Origin: Liolophura sinensis
Taxonomy: Eukaryota > Mollusca > Polyplacophora > Chitonida > Chitonidae
DNA: 64,000 nucleotides
Direction: 5' to 3'
Assembly (NCBI RefSeq): GCF_032854445.1
Contig: NC_088295.1
Span: forward strand, 36,612,510 to 36,676,509
Positions 46,710 to 60,300 of this stretch are shown here, one piece after another. Both the position numbers and the translations under genes were made by a program. The notes under the pieces are model-generated. The model was given only the letters and a program-made list of their open reading frames with translations. It searched no databases and was not told the origin of the DNA. Within the stretch, counting starts at the first letter, position 1. The number at the start of each line of letters is the position of its first letter.

Positions 46710-49440
46710 TCCAGCAACACAACCAATGGACAACTCCGTCTGTTGATCTACTGGTCTGAAACAAACGAGATGCCATGTAACCATAATAAGGGACTGCGGA
46801 TAATGAAATATTTATGGCGTTGTACAGAAGAACAGATTATTACAATTACTAATGTCAAACAAGAGTAATTACAAATGGATACATCCAATTTCTAGGTTTA
46901 TTTATTTGATCTCTTCACCAATTGTCCAATAAATGAGCATAAATTGAATAGCATATAACCAATCAGAGAATTAACTATGAATTACCTGTTGAGCTCGTAA
47001 TGTATGTTTTCAAAGATTACATAAAAGAAGAAGTTAGGCTTAACACTTTTTTTCACGTTTCCAAGACAGCGTCACGCCGATATTTAGGACTTAAAGCCCT
47101 AGCCTGATTACTTCAGTGTTGGGTTAGAATTCCCCTGGAATTTCTTTTCCATGTAATAAATTTTCATGTAAATAGACTTATCTACCCAATTATCATCTTG
47201 CTGCAAGAAAGGCTGCTGCAAGCTATTAAACCTTTTACCACCTATTTACTCTAAAAGACCTACACTGATATCCTTGGCTACAACTGCTCGGAGAAACATG
47301 TAGACCACTCCTGCACGTTTGTCACGTTAAATACAAAATCAGATTTGAAAAGTAAGTCCAGATCGTCACGAATTGCTGTGACAGCACTGAAGATGGTCTG
47401 TCCAATCAGTATGAAGCTGACGAAAGCATTGGGTTAGAAGTCCTTGTGTAGTGAAAGAGTGACTGTATGAACCTGGACATTTCCGGTACTTTTACCTACC
47501 AGTTGGCTTGGCTGCAAAATAAAAGGGTGACATGGTTAAAAAATTATTGATTCATTTGTATACTCATAGATCGTATCAGGACAGGATGAACTACTATGTG
47601 CCCTGTAGACTTTCTACCACCAAATGATGATTACAATTATATATGAATAAACGGATGTTTTTGCTTTTTTGCTTTATTTCATGAAGAAGGAATTCTGTAG
47701 TTATTATATGTAACAATTCTAGAATTACGAAAATACTGGTGAAGAGTTCTAATCTTTGTAGCTCTTTTTTTTTGTTGTTGTTAGAAACATACTTTCGTGT
47801 GAGTAAAGATAAAGGCCATCTTGCATAAAATGAGTGTTATCATGAATTAGAATGGATAAGCTATGGTATTACGTAACATTTGGCAATTATAGCGACATCA
47901 TTCGTGAATCCTGGATAAGAGCACATGTAGTCCTCAGGATGTCATTAACATTAACATGTTATGGGTAGCGGAAGAGTTAGGCTGAAAGTTACATTTGTTA
48001 TATATTTATTTATTGCTGCATAACTGTGTGCTCAAGAATTTTTCAGAAAGTTACATTTGTGGTGCATTGATTTTCATAACTCTGCGTTGTCTAATGCAGC
48101 AAAATAGATACTTCAGTGTAACTGAAGCCGGTTACAATTTTTCGGCTTTATGACCTATACATCGCTTTAGTGCAAGCTTGGAACTTTATAAGTCGCATGC
48201 TTGCCATATAAGAGGAAAAGAAGAGTAAAACAGAACTGAAAAAAGAAATAGCCTTACTAGTGTGTCAGCATCTGTCATTCACAGCTATTGTCAGTATCAC
48301 TACTTGAGGGCACAGCTTCTTGCACTGGGGCTGATTCTATATCCTTTTCACTCATTTATATGAAGAAGTCACGTTAATCTGTGGAGGAAACCGGAGTGCC
48401 CGGCGTAATCCTCCGTCCACTTTAATTGACCTCTATTGTCAAGGGATTGAACGCCAGTGATGCCCCAGCGAACTTTTGACTTCTTAAGACTTCTTCGATT
48501 GACAATCACAATATGGCCGAAATGTTGCTGACGTGGTGTCTATTCACAATCTATTATTTACTGAATACTTGGCAGAGATAAAGACGTGCGTATTCCAGAC
48601 CCTCGTCAGTGCCTGAGACACCGGAACGGCCAGTTCTTGCCGTTTCCTCTGTACATGCTGGTGGATAAACATCCATTAACATGACTGACGATGTGGATAA
48701 ACCATAAGCTGTTTTGAATCCGAACAAAACTTCCTCTTTCCCAATATCCATTTGGAAAACATTTCACTTGACCAAGATAATGGTCAGATTTATAATGGAG
48801 GAGACGTAACTATCGCACCTTATATATGCTACCTGAAAAGCTATCCGACATAAGGTCGATCTCATCGTGGACAGTTGGACTTTTAACACTACTGTACAGT
48901 AATCTTTCACTGGGTGACACGGCTTCTGCCATATGCATCCATGCACGCCGATGGACCTGCTTTTATAGATTCCTGACCAACAGCCAACCAAAAAAAATCA
49001 GAGCACGCGGCTCTTTCCCGGACGAATCCGAATACTGGTATCATATACAGCACGGCCACTAGCGTCACAACGACCACACGTGTAGTGTATTCTGTGCATT
49101 GAGTAATTGTTACACCATAAACTGGTGTTTATTTGCCAAGTGCCAGAGTCTGTCTAGTAAGTCAGCCTGTATTCCACAGCGGTTGTCTAACAATAGCCTA
49201 TTCTCAATGGTACCTATTCCCGCGCAATATGAACTTTGGTAGCGCTGAATTGATATTTGTTCTCTTGTCATGAATAAGAAATGATTCACGAATCTGTCCA
49301 CAAAACTTCATCGCAAAGGCAGGGATGAAAAATAGACCACACACAATTTCTTTTCGCGGGAAAGGTTCCCCCGTTCCTGGCAATAAAAGTCATCTTTGGC
49401 TTCACAACAACACAAACTATTTTAAACGCCAAAAACACAG
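46710..49440. other. Intergenic DNA, no recognised gene
   Basis: AT-rich sequence between the receptor gene and the 3' end of the phosphatase gene. A worn SINE A tail (TATTTATTTATTGCTGCATA then CTCAAGAATTTTTCAG) lies at about 48001-48046 in reverse. Frames at 48554-49301 match no known family. Confidence 0.5.
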
Positions 49441-49464
49441 AGTCACATAAATGTTTGAGTGTAT

Positions 49465-51337
49465 TTTATTATCATTGTGTATAGAAGTGTGTAAATGTGT
49501 AATAAATACTGCCAATGTGCAGCTGACTCATACCCTTGAATAGATGCCAAACTACAGAATAAAAGGAAACCTCATAATATCATTTAACGATAGGGCACTG
49601 TAGGCCAAAGTGAAATCCTTCACTCCCTAAATAAAGTGCATTTCAAGAAAGTCGATTTGAAAACTTAGTCAATACATGCGAGGATGAAAAAAACATTGTT
49701 AAACCCGATCCCAACAAATGTTGTCATCAACTTTAAACTCAGTCCAAGAAAAGTAAAGCGCTACTAAGCCAGCCCTTGAGATTACAGAGAGAGCGTTGTG
49801 GAACTTAAGCTAACATTCACATACAACGTATCTTCCATAAGCAATGTCATCCATACATGGAATGAGGCAGACAAGCACAGTGTATTTGGTATTATACACA
49901 TGTAAAAGAGCTAAAAAAAGTAACCTCAACACACTGACAAGAAGTAATATCTGAAGAAAAGGAAGATTTCCAGGCGTTTTGATCAGTTGTATAATGATGA
50001 AAAATTAAATTATCATTTTGTTGGATTTGACAATATTACATATTTGAACAATCCACAGACAAATTTGCCTAGGGCTCATTGGTTCTTACTTATCACTCTG
50101 GAACTGTGAAGAAAAGGAATATTTTCTGTCATATCAAAGGAAAATACATCATACATGTAACAACAGATTTGAATATTACAGCGTATCATATCAACATGAA
50201 GTTATGTGAACAAGTAGTTTTTCATTCTGCAATCAACATGATGTAAAAAAAGATTGAAAGTCAGCCCTATTAGAAAGTGTTACAAAAGTGTAGCTATGGA
50301 AAGACTGGCTTGTAAGGACAACTGCAACATAAGACTAGATTCAATCATAAATAGCCTTTCCACACAAGTAATACTCCAAAGATTACATACTGGAGATATA
50401 TACTAACACAGATAAAAACAATATTGCGCCAGACATTATGGCTTGATATACACAGGGATTTTCAAAATCAAAGAATAGACCTAATAAAAAATAATTGCAA
50501 ATAAACTGCAAACAACATCAATTATGCGCTGTAAAACCCTACACGTTTTGTAATAAGGCTAAACATACGTGTACACAGATATAAAGTTATAAAATCTTTC
50601 AAAGCCTTGTAAAAGTGAGAAACATATTTGCAATCAGAAACAACTAAATTATAGGCAAATTTAAAAACATCTCATGTACTACATGTATTAAGTACTTAAA
50701 TACTTAATTTAAATGTAACATATAAAATCTATGTCACTTTGTCACTTCAAAGTACTGCATTTTACTGTCACTCAAAAGATGACTTTCTCATACAATGACT
50801 TTCTGTCAACCTTTGACACAAAAAGAAGAGAGACATTTCATTAAAATATTGGATAATGCTAACAAAAAAGTAGCCTTTGTGTAGATTTTACAATTTCTTT
50901 TATGCTAAATATCAAGACAAGTTTATGACAATTAGTCCAAGAACAAAAGTACATAGGTGCAAAATACTTCAGGTAAGTTTGGGAGTGAGTGTGGACAATT
51001 CATTGTGTGTTGACATGTGCCGCAATGTAAGTGTTTGCTGTATTCTATGTAGTGTACTGAGTTGTGTTGTGGGTGCAGAATTCGAAATGATTCCCACAAT
51101 GCCTCTGACCATGACAAGTTTGTGGAGTCGAGACAGCATTGGAGCAGACTTTAAACACGCCATGGAGAGCTCTTAATGGCTGTGTTGATTGATGAGAAGG
51201 TACTTCAGTTTCAAATTAAGTTGCTAAATTACAATTTACATACATATAAAATAATAATAATAAAAAACTTGAACAAGTGTGAAAAATGACTAGAGATTCC
51301 TCAAGACTTTAAATCAGAAGCTCCTTGGCAGGGACTA
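49465..51337 (-). other. PTPN13: Probable 3' UTR of the PTPN13-like gene
   Basis: The region follows the TGA at 51338 on the minus strand. It is AT-rich, free of repeats and of convincing open frames. The minus strand has AATAAA at 49465-49470, which could be the poly(A) signal. The extent is inferred; an earlier poly(A) site is possible. Confidence 0.35.
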
Positions 51338-51394
51338 TCACCTCAGACTGTGAAGAACTTCCAATGACGCCCGGAAGCATAACACATACTGATC
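51338..51394 (-). CDS. PTPN13: PTPN13 exon L: terminal coding exon
   Basis: 18 codons and TGA: DQYVLCFRASLEVLHSLR. It completes the QT-x-DQY motif that starts in exon K. The acceptor is GTTTTTGACAG. The intron before it is about 3 kb and holds SINE fragments and a 20-bp repeat. Confidence 0.9.
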   Translation of the reverse strand, partial: DQYVLCFRASLEVLHSLR

Positions 51395-54300
51395 CTGTCA
51401 AAAACAACATCATCATTTTATCAGAAAATATAACAGTGTTGTGTTTACTTGTTGGTTAACACGCTCCGGTTTACTTCAGTTTTATATAGGTTGAGGAAAC
51501 CACTGAGAACAAGAGAAAATTCTTGTTGCAATGTTCAACTGATTCAGCAGAATCTGCATTATAGCAAGCTACATCATCTCATACCTGATGACTACTGACA
51601 TGTCAACTTTATAATACAGTGCTGACCACACGAACTGCATAGAGGCAGACCAAGAAAGATAAATTTAACAATTTAGGACAAGAAAATCCCAAGGCAATAA
51701 ATTTCCCCGATTTATACACATGTATGTTTATTTGTTAGCTTCCAGTGAAAGTTGTTTTCAATGTTATTTCACTTAGATCATAACATCTTTTGGCAGGCCA
51801 TTTCCAATGCAGATATAATGTACTCTATTTCCCCTAATGTCCGATATGTAAAAATACACTTTCAGACGCACATAAAGGCATTAAAATGACACTTTTCATG
51901 TCAACACATAATGCAAAATGCACCCCTCGAAAAATACTTCACTGCACTGCCTTATTGGAACAGTGTGTCAGAGACACCAAGCCCCAGGATTGGGAAGTTG
52001 TCTAGGGCTTAGATTACACTTAAGTCTTAATTTATGAACAGTTTACTGTCCTAAAAATTGTGGTTTACCTCAGACATCTATTTTAGTAATAAGAATACTG
52101 TCCATGGGATGGAGTTTCATCAGTGACTTTCATAAAAATCAAAACTGAAAATCAGCACTGAAGTTCATACATAAGCTTAGGAGAAATATCACAAATTAAG
52201 ACTGACTTGAGTTGATAAAGACTGACTTGAGTCTATAAAGACTGACTTGAGTCGATAAAGACTGACTTGAGTCTATAAAGACTTCTACATCTAAATCAGC
52301 AGTGACTTAGTCTTAATATCATGTCATGAGCTAGCTGACCACAGCTGAATCTCCTGCAACTGCCATCATCACTTGTACAGTGTCCTTGCCAACTAGTCTC
52401 CCAAAATAGTACGTTTAACAATAATCATATCAAATTGCCAAGAATATCAAGATTTGGATGGCAAGGATGGGTTGCATCTTTCCATACAACAGCTTTTTTG
52501 ATACAGATTTATCATGGTGGGAAATCAATTTTTTATGTGACAAAAGCTGCACGTATTTTTTTTTTTTGTGAGTGTTATTCAAGAAAATGGAGAAAACTGG
52601 GCAGCTAAGGAGCATTCAATACACTTTTTTGTGCTGGTCAATAATTGATTAACTGTCAACTTTTCAGTGTGGTATGTCATCATCAAAGACTTGTTATCTA
52701 TAGGAAAATACCCCACCCTATTCCTTTTCGAAACTAATGTGGTCATAAGTATTCCTTCAAATACTTAGCAAAGATCACCACATTAAAATAGCAGGCTTTT
52801 AATCTGACAGCAATCAACATTTAGCTTTCACATTTTCTCCTCTGAAAGGCTAATTTATTACATTAACACCTGCATTCAAATAATTATGACTCAAATATTT
52901 TTATTCCTTTAAAGACGATGACAATGTCAAAATACTGGCTTAAAAAATAATGAACTCCTGTACCTGTACATGGGTACATTTAATAGCAATGAAACCATGC
53001 AGTAATAGTACTTATTATTTTCTAAATACAAGTGTATACATACATGTATATTTATTCACAGTGCATGCAAGTTATGTACGATGTAATAAGTTATACCCTA
53101 TTTCTTCAACCACCTCTGCAACCAGTATTTTGAAACATTCTGACAGAACTATGGAGTATAGAGAAAAAATTTGCTCAGTTTTATGAAGCTTGCATCCTAA
53201 GTGATAAAGACAATAATTTTTAGTGTCATTTTCATAAGAATTGTATACATGAATTCCATGTAAAAAAAGTGCTTTGGTAGTTGAAAATGTTGAAGATTTA
53301 CAGTACACGTATCTAGGTCAAATGACTTTGGTAGCATTCTTTTTTGGTTAATGGTTATATGGCATACACTCCTTTTATGATGCTACTACATTTTAAACTG
53401 ACAGCACTGGGCTGCACTGTAATGGGAGTAGGTAGAGGGCACTGCTGTTTTTGATCTGTTTGCCCATGAAGGTGCTGGAGAACCCTTTATTTGTTTACCC
53501 GATTCAAAAATATTTCACTTACACAATATATGTACATGTACACTTTGGGTTTTACATCATACATGCACTTCACAATTTTTAAGTCAAATGACCAGGACTT
53601 GTTTGTTTGATAGATGTTTTACACCCTACTCCAGAATATTTTCACTTATACTATGGCAGCCAGAATTATTGTTAGGGAAACACAAGTAGAGCCTGGGGGA
53701 ACCCATGAACATTCGCAGGTTGCTGGCAGACCATCTGCAGGTTGAGGGCAGATGATCTGCAGGTTGAGGGCAAAACTTCCCACATATGACCAAAGAGGAA
53801 GCCAGCTGGACATATATGTATGACCAGGTGTGTGCACATATACTATGTCTTCTTGTAGCAGGGCGAATCCATGCTGCCAAACTACTGCCACCACTGAAGC
53901 ATCATGCCGAAGACATCGGACATGACACCCCATTATACTGACACCAGCCAGTGTCGTGCTTGCTTGCTCTAACCTTTCAGTTGCTGAGCACCAAGTGAGA
54001 CAGCAACAAGTACCTTTTTTAGTCTTTGGTTTGACCTGAACTGACTTGACCTCGGTTTTATTTAACCTTTAGACCACCAAAGCAGTCCACATTTACACAA
54101 CGAACTTTTGGTCTATTGATGTAGGAAACCACAGAGAAAACCATCTCCCTTCTCACAAAGAACACTGTACTTGACAACTGCTTCTGACCTAAAACCAAAG
54201 TTAACACAGCAATGGCTGTACAGTATTCAAATCTGTGAGATTACTGTTCAGAGGGTGATCAAGATCAATGATAAGATCACCACCCTGGGGCAATGAGTGA

Positions 54301-57300
54301 GCACTGCACAGGTCCCTGCATTGTGTAATAGTATTTTTACTGGCAAAAAAACAACAACAAAAAACAGAGCCATCAACTTACTTTAGTTTGAATCATGCCT
54401 TGTCTCTGCTTTCTCAGATTACTCACAATGTCTATGATGGAAAACTGAAGAACAACCAAAACATACAAAATCTCAGTGAAAATGAAAAAACAAATTTCGC
54501 AGTGTAACCAATAATTCTGAAGACCATGTTTAATACTGCTAAACATAATTTTTCATTGTGAGGTAAAAATTTGAGATTATGTGAAAAATCTTTGAACTGC
54601 AATTAAAATGACCAGGTACATGTAATGAAGTGTTGTTGACTTACCGGTAGATTCTGTTGTATGTGATTGAGGATGAGATGTGTGGTGATGAGAGCACCTG
54701 TTCTACCTATACCAGCACTGCAATGGACCAGTATTGGACCATCTCCACTAACCAGCTCCATCACACGGATAAACTGTAAACAGACCCGCATTCAGGATGA
54801 CTGGGCTATACACTTGTGTATACATGTGTTTAAACAAGTACAGTTACATATTATACTTCTCACATGTTTAGGCACATCTAATGTAAGACTACTTTCTGAT
54901 GGCATAAATGACAGGAAGGTAGTCCATTCAAGTGTCAGAAAAAAAGGTTAATCTGTTTACCTACATGTAGGTGCCATCACCAGCCAAGCTGGCAAAACTG
55001 ATGCAGCTGTCAATAGAATTACAATCACTGGGACGGCATATTCATTTGCTTGTTTGATAAATGTTTTAAGACAAGATCCCAAAAAGTTCGCATCTGGACT
55101 TCAATGTTTTTTTTGGCATTTATTTCACTGTAAAAAAAATCCTGAAAACCATCTTTGGAATCTGCATTACATGATTTAAAAGATGATGCATACTTCATTT
55201 AAAGATGGTTTGTTTAAATGATGGTGCACAGTTTCCAGGGACTTTAAAGGACCTGTGGGAAGAACTGTTAGGCTCAACAGTTACAGGTTAACTGAATGAC
55301 TACTGACTGGTGTGGACAAGATCTGTATTTGTGTAGCGCCTAAGCATGAACATGTTTGCGAGTTCAAGCTTCTGTCTATCAAAAAGTTAAAATCAGCACA
55401 TATTTATTCATTAACTTATTTATTACACACCAAACATCAATCAATTCAACTAGGGAGCAAATTTGACACAATTTAAGATAGTAAAACTTACAGCTATTTT
55501 TTTATGAATGACTAAGGAATATGTACAGAGAAAAAATTTATGGTGTCATCAAATGTCACCATGGGAATGTCAAAGGTAGTGATGACGTGCAACATGAACA
55601 TTGCTAATGGTGATGTGCAATATGAAAACATATGCGACTCAGTATCCGACGCACCTGGAGTAGAGGGAAAGCTAACAGTGGCACTCCATGATCCGGCCAG
55701 CTGGTGTAATTCAGGTGATGGATATACAGACACTCTCCTGTTACTCTGTCCTCCATCACAATCTTCCTTACATTAAAGTTATGAAGTTTCTCTTCAGACT
55801 TCAGCTGGATTGTGTACCTGTGACATACAAAACTACACTTAACTGATAGACTGAATGACTGAGAAAGCAGCCATCATCTTTACACAAAATTATTAAATTT
55901 ACCAAGAAAATTGAACTTTTCAAAGTGTTGATTTACCTCCATCAACATTTATACGAATCATTCAAAAACCCATGCAGATGAAGCAGTACAACATAAATTC
56001 ATTTATCACATTGTTATAATAATAAAATGTCTCAACTTGAACACAGGGCAACATTTTTTTGTTCACATACATGTATTTGATTGTTGTTCAAAGGCCACAC
56101 TACACGGTACAGATTATACAATGGCAGCCATATTTCTTGGTGAAGGAAACCCTGAGTGAAAAAACCTCCAAACTTTGGCAAGTTACTTCCACATCACACA
56201 AGACATGAGGCCCCAGAATCCTGAAGCAATCTTAGACAAATTATTTTTTCTTTTGTCACAATTTTAATCATTAAACTTGGTATTTTCTTTTACCTCATTT
56301 TGGCTGAAATTTGTTTAACAACAACTTACCCAGAATTTACATCCTCAGGCAAATATTTTGACCTTGTTACATAAGAAATAACAATTTTCAAGGGATTTGA
56401 CATTTTGCCTTAAGTCTAAGATTGCTTCGTGATCCCGGGGCATGGTGTTCCAAGAATAGAATACTGCACAAAACACCGTCAGCCACTGACATAATCATAC
56501 ATGTCACATAAAACACTGGAAAACTTTTCAATTCCTACCCAGTGGCATGAATCTTGTAATGCAAAATACACTACCTCTTAGCAGACTTTAGTGTATAGGA
56601 CAAATCCATCTACTCTGTATGGTGGTATATTATAAAATCATACCTGTTCTGGATTTCCAGAGGTTCTGTGCTTTCCGGCCAATAGCGATGACATTTTATT
56701 TTATCAGCCTCCATATCCAAGGTTACCATGGCAATGACCTTGACCTTTTGTTGCCACACCATGAGCCAGAAATCGTGTGTTGTGTTAGGTAAAGGGCCTT
56801 GAGAAGCGATGTAATGGAGGCACCTCTGTCCTACACTGATCTGAATATCACTGGCATTGATGTAGTCCTCAGAAGCATCAAGAACCACACGATTTGTGTC
56901 ATCTGTGGTAGACAAAATGATTGCAATCTAACAATCAACAGCATCAAGAACCACATGATTTGTGTCATCTGTGGTAGACAAAATGATTGCAATCTAACAA
57001 TCAACAGCATCAAGAACCACATGATTTGTGTCATCTGTGGTAGACAAAATGATTGCAATCTAACAATCAACAGCATCAAGAACCACATGATTTGTGTCAT
57101 CTGTGGTAGACAAAATGATTGCAAATTAACTATCAACAGCATCAAGAACCACACGATTAGTGTCATCTGTGGTAGACAAAATGATTGCAAATCTAAGAAT
57201 CAACAGCATCAAGAACCACATGATTTGTGTCATCTGTGGTAGACAAAATGATTGCAATCTAACAATCAACAGCATCAAGAACCACATGATTTGTGTCATC

Positions 57301-60300
57301 TGTGGTAGACAAAATGATTGCAATCTAACAATCAACAGCATCAAGAACCACATGATTTGTGTCATCTGTGGTAGACAAAATGATTGCAATCTAACAATCA
57401 AGAGGCCATGTTCCCAGCTTATCTTCCACAGTATTTCTGAAAGCTAAGCTTGGAAGAATGGAACAGATCTTAGATTGAGGGTCAGGGTATAAGTTACATG
57501 TGCAAAAACAAATTTATTTCCAAATATAATAGACACACAGATGCATTCTGTCTTCACACATTCATAAAATCAAACATTCATGCACATGCCAGGCACATTA
57601 CTACTGTTCATCAGAAAGAATTTTCATAACAGTGAATTGAAGAAGGTGACATTATAAACAAAGCCATCTGCTCTGCAGAAGCATTTGTATGTAACACTAC
57701 CAAAATGTCATTCTGACATCAAACCTCATATCTGATATACTCTAGAAAGCAACATGGCAAGACTTACACGGAAGCACATTTCTGTATCTGTTCTTTGGTT
57801 TGTTAGCGGGCAGTCTGGCCACAGAGCAGTCATCGGTGGGCTTCACATGCTTCAGTTCCTGCAGAGTAACATGCTTATAAAGCTTAGTACTACACACACT
57901 ACATGTAACATGCTTACAAAACAGAGTGCTAGACTACACACTACATGTAACATGCTTAAATAAAGCTTAGTACTACACACACTACATGTAACATGCTTAC
58001 AAAACAGTGCTAGACTACACACTACATGTAACATGCTTAAATAAAGCTTAGTACTACACACACTACATGTAACATGCTTACAAAACAGAGTGCTAGGCTA
58101 CACACTACATGTAACATGCTTACAAAACAGAGTGCTAGGCTACACACTACATGTAACATGCTTACAAAACAGGGTGCAAAGCTACACAGTACATGTAACA
58201 GGCTTTCATATAAAATGGTGTCTATATACAGTACAAGTAACATGCTTACAAAACTTTGTACAATACACAGTACATGTAACAAGCTTACAAAATTGCAAGG
58301 TGTTTATTCAAGAATGTTCTGACTGCCTTTTTCTGTGTAGGCTGATAAGTTTACACTTTTTGCAAAGCCCTGAAACTGGCCAATCCAAAAAAATCTAAAA
58401 TTTTATTTTGTCTCCAAAATCTAATTAAAATGTGCATAATTTGCACCGAAAGTTGCTTTTTTTACATGTGAAAAGGTTGATCTACAACAGATCCTTGTGC
58501 TATATATTTGACTGTCCCATGTGTTATTTGTCACAGAAATGTGCATTTCTGTGCATGTGGAGACAAGGATTGTTTTACTTGATAACTTATATAAGAGATG
58601 TGTATGTTTCAGTCCATGTCATTGACTTACAATGTAGAATATAACCAGATTAATCATAATTATTCTGGTGGTTTTATACAAGTTGTATATATTTATGGCT
58701 TGATACAGATTATTTCGAGCCTTTTGCTGTTCTGCTATGTTTAGTATAAACAAAGATTTGGTCGATTGCAAATATGCAGATATCTGACATCTGGTCGCCA
58801 TTAAAAGTCGTACTCAAAGACTTTTTCACCAATATGACAACTGTCAGGCTTGTAGGTGGAGGAAGGGAGAGTGCTCTGAGAAGACTACCTCCTTTTGTCA
58901 GATACTTCACAAACCTCCTGACTACAGCTACAGACAAAGAAGCCAAACACAATTTAGCACAATCCTCGTCTTAACAATTAAATTAATGAATCAGCAAGCT
59001 TCCCATTCAGGTTCAAATTACGCCACATTCTATATCACAGATGCAACTGGATACATTTTCTTTCAAAAGATCACCCAAAGTTCTCGTAATATAACAAGAA
59101 ATTTTATACCCTAATGGTGACATAAGGTTTTTCTTTACATCAACAATTCACAAAGAAAATGTTAATTGAAGTGAGTACGTCCATGCAGACATTTACATAC
59201 ATGTACATGTGCAATGACCCTCTGATTGATAGATTGATTGGGGTTTGACATAGATAGCATTTCAGCCATATCACGGAGAGAACATGATGGCCATATTTGT
59301 GCAGATTAGCATGCACCAGTTAAATGCATTTGAGGGTACGCTACATGAAACTTCATTTCCTTCATTTAGAAAACAGAAAGTCAACACCACAAACCAGCCA
59401 AGAACTTATAAAACATTAGCAAAGTGTACTTGTGACAAAATAATAGTCCAGCAACACTTAGGCCACACCAATTTACATTTTTGTTTTATGGGCAACCTCA
59501 ATTTTTTTTCCATGTCAAGGGAGGGTATAAAAATAAAACTTGAAAATCACCAAATCTGAGGAAAATGTGAACAATCCCAGCGAGTTTTTCCTGTTGAAGA
59601 CATATTTACTTGATCTGAAAGCCTTCAACAACAGAAAAAACACATAAACATCAAGATCAGACAAAATAAACAGGTGACTTTTCAGTTTTATTTTTATATC
59701 ATTTTAGAATTTTATAGTGTCGGCTCACTGGTAAAAGAACAAAATAAAATTGGTGTTGCAATAAGTGATAATCTTACCTTATATTCATCTTGTGGTTCAT
59801 CCAGCTCAAGTTTGCCCTCCAATTCTTCAATGATCTTCTCCAGCTGGACCCCTTGGTAGAGACCCTCACTAGGTGTGTTCAGCAGTCTCAACTTTGACAA
59901 CCAGTCATCAGTGAGCTCTGTGTCCCAAAGGTTTGAATTTGATTGGTCAACTAAAGGCAGAGGTTTGGTTGAAGGTCCAGATGGAGGGTTCTTTCTTGGC
60001 GGTTTTGTGGGTGGTTGTGAAGCTGGTTTAATGTCTAAATCTTTATGGTGATTAATGGAAGACAAATCAGTATCTTTGGATTTTACAGCAGACCTGAAAT
60101 TAGAACATGATGTCATGATAGCTGTTACATTCTTATACAAAACAGGTCTGGAAAGGTGTTCAAATGTCAAAAAATCACAAAATAAAGTCAGCAGGAAAGT
60201 TTAAGTAAACTTCATTTTAAAATATAAAGAGCTCTCATAAACACCTAGTACGCTGAAAAATTTTACAAGAAAATTTGCTATTTAAATGTTATATTTGGTT

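Noticed and set aside
56799-57447. Open frames of 91-147 residues on both strands made of a 22-residue repeat
   Set aside because: They are translations of the 66-bp array that derives from the exon H splice acceptor; neither frame continues the phosphatase.
57754-58398. Several 69-102 residue frames rich in Met, Leu, Thr and Cys
   Set aside because: Translations of the 42-bp array in a phosphatase intron.
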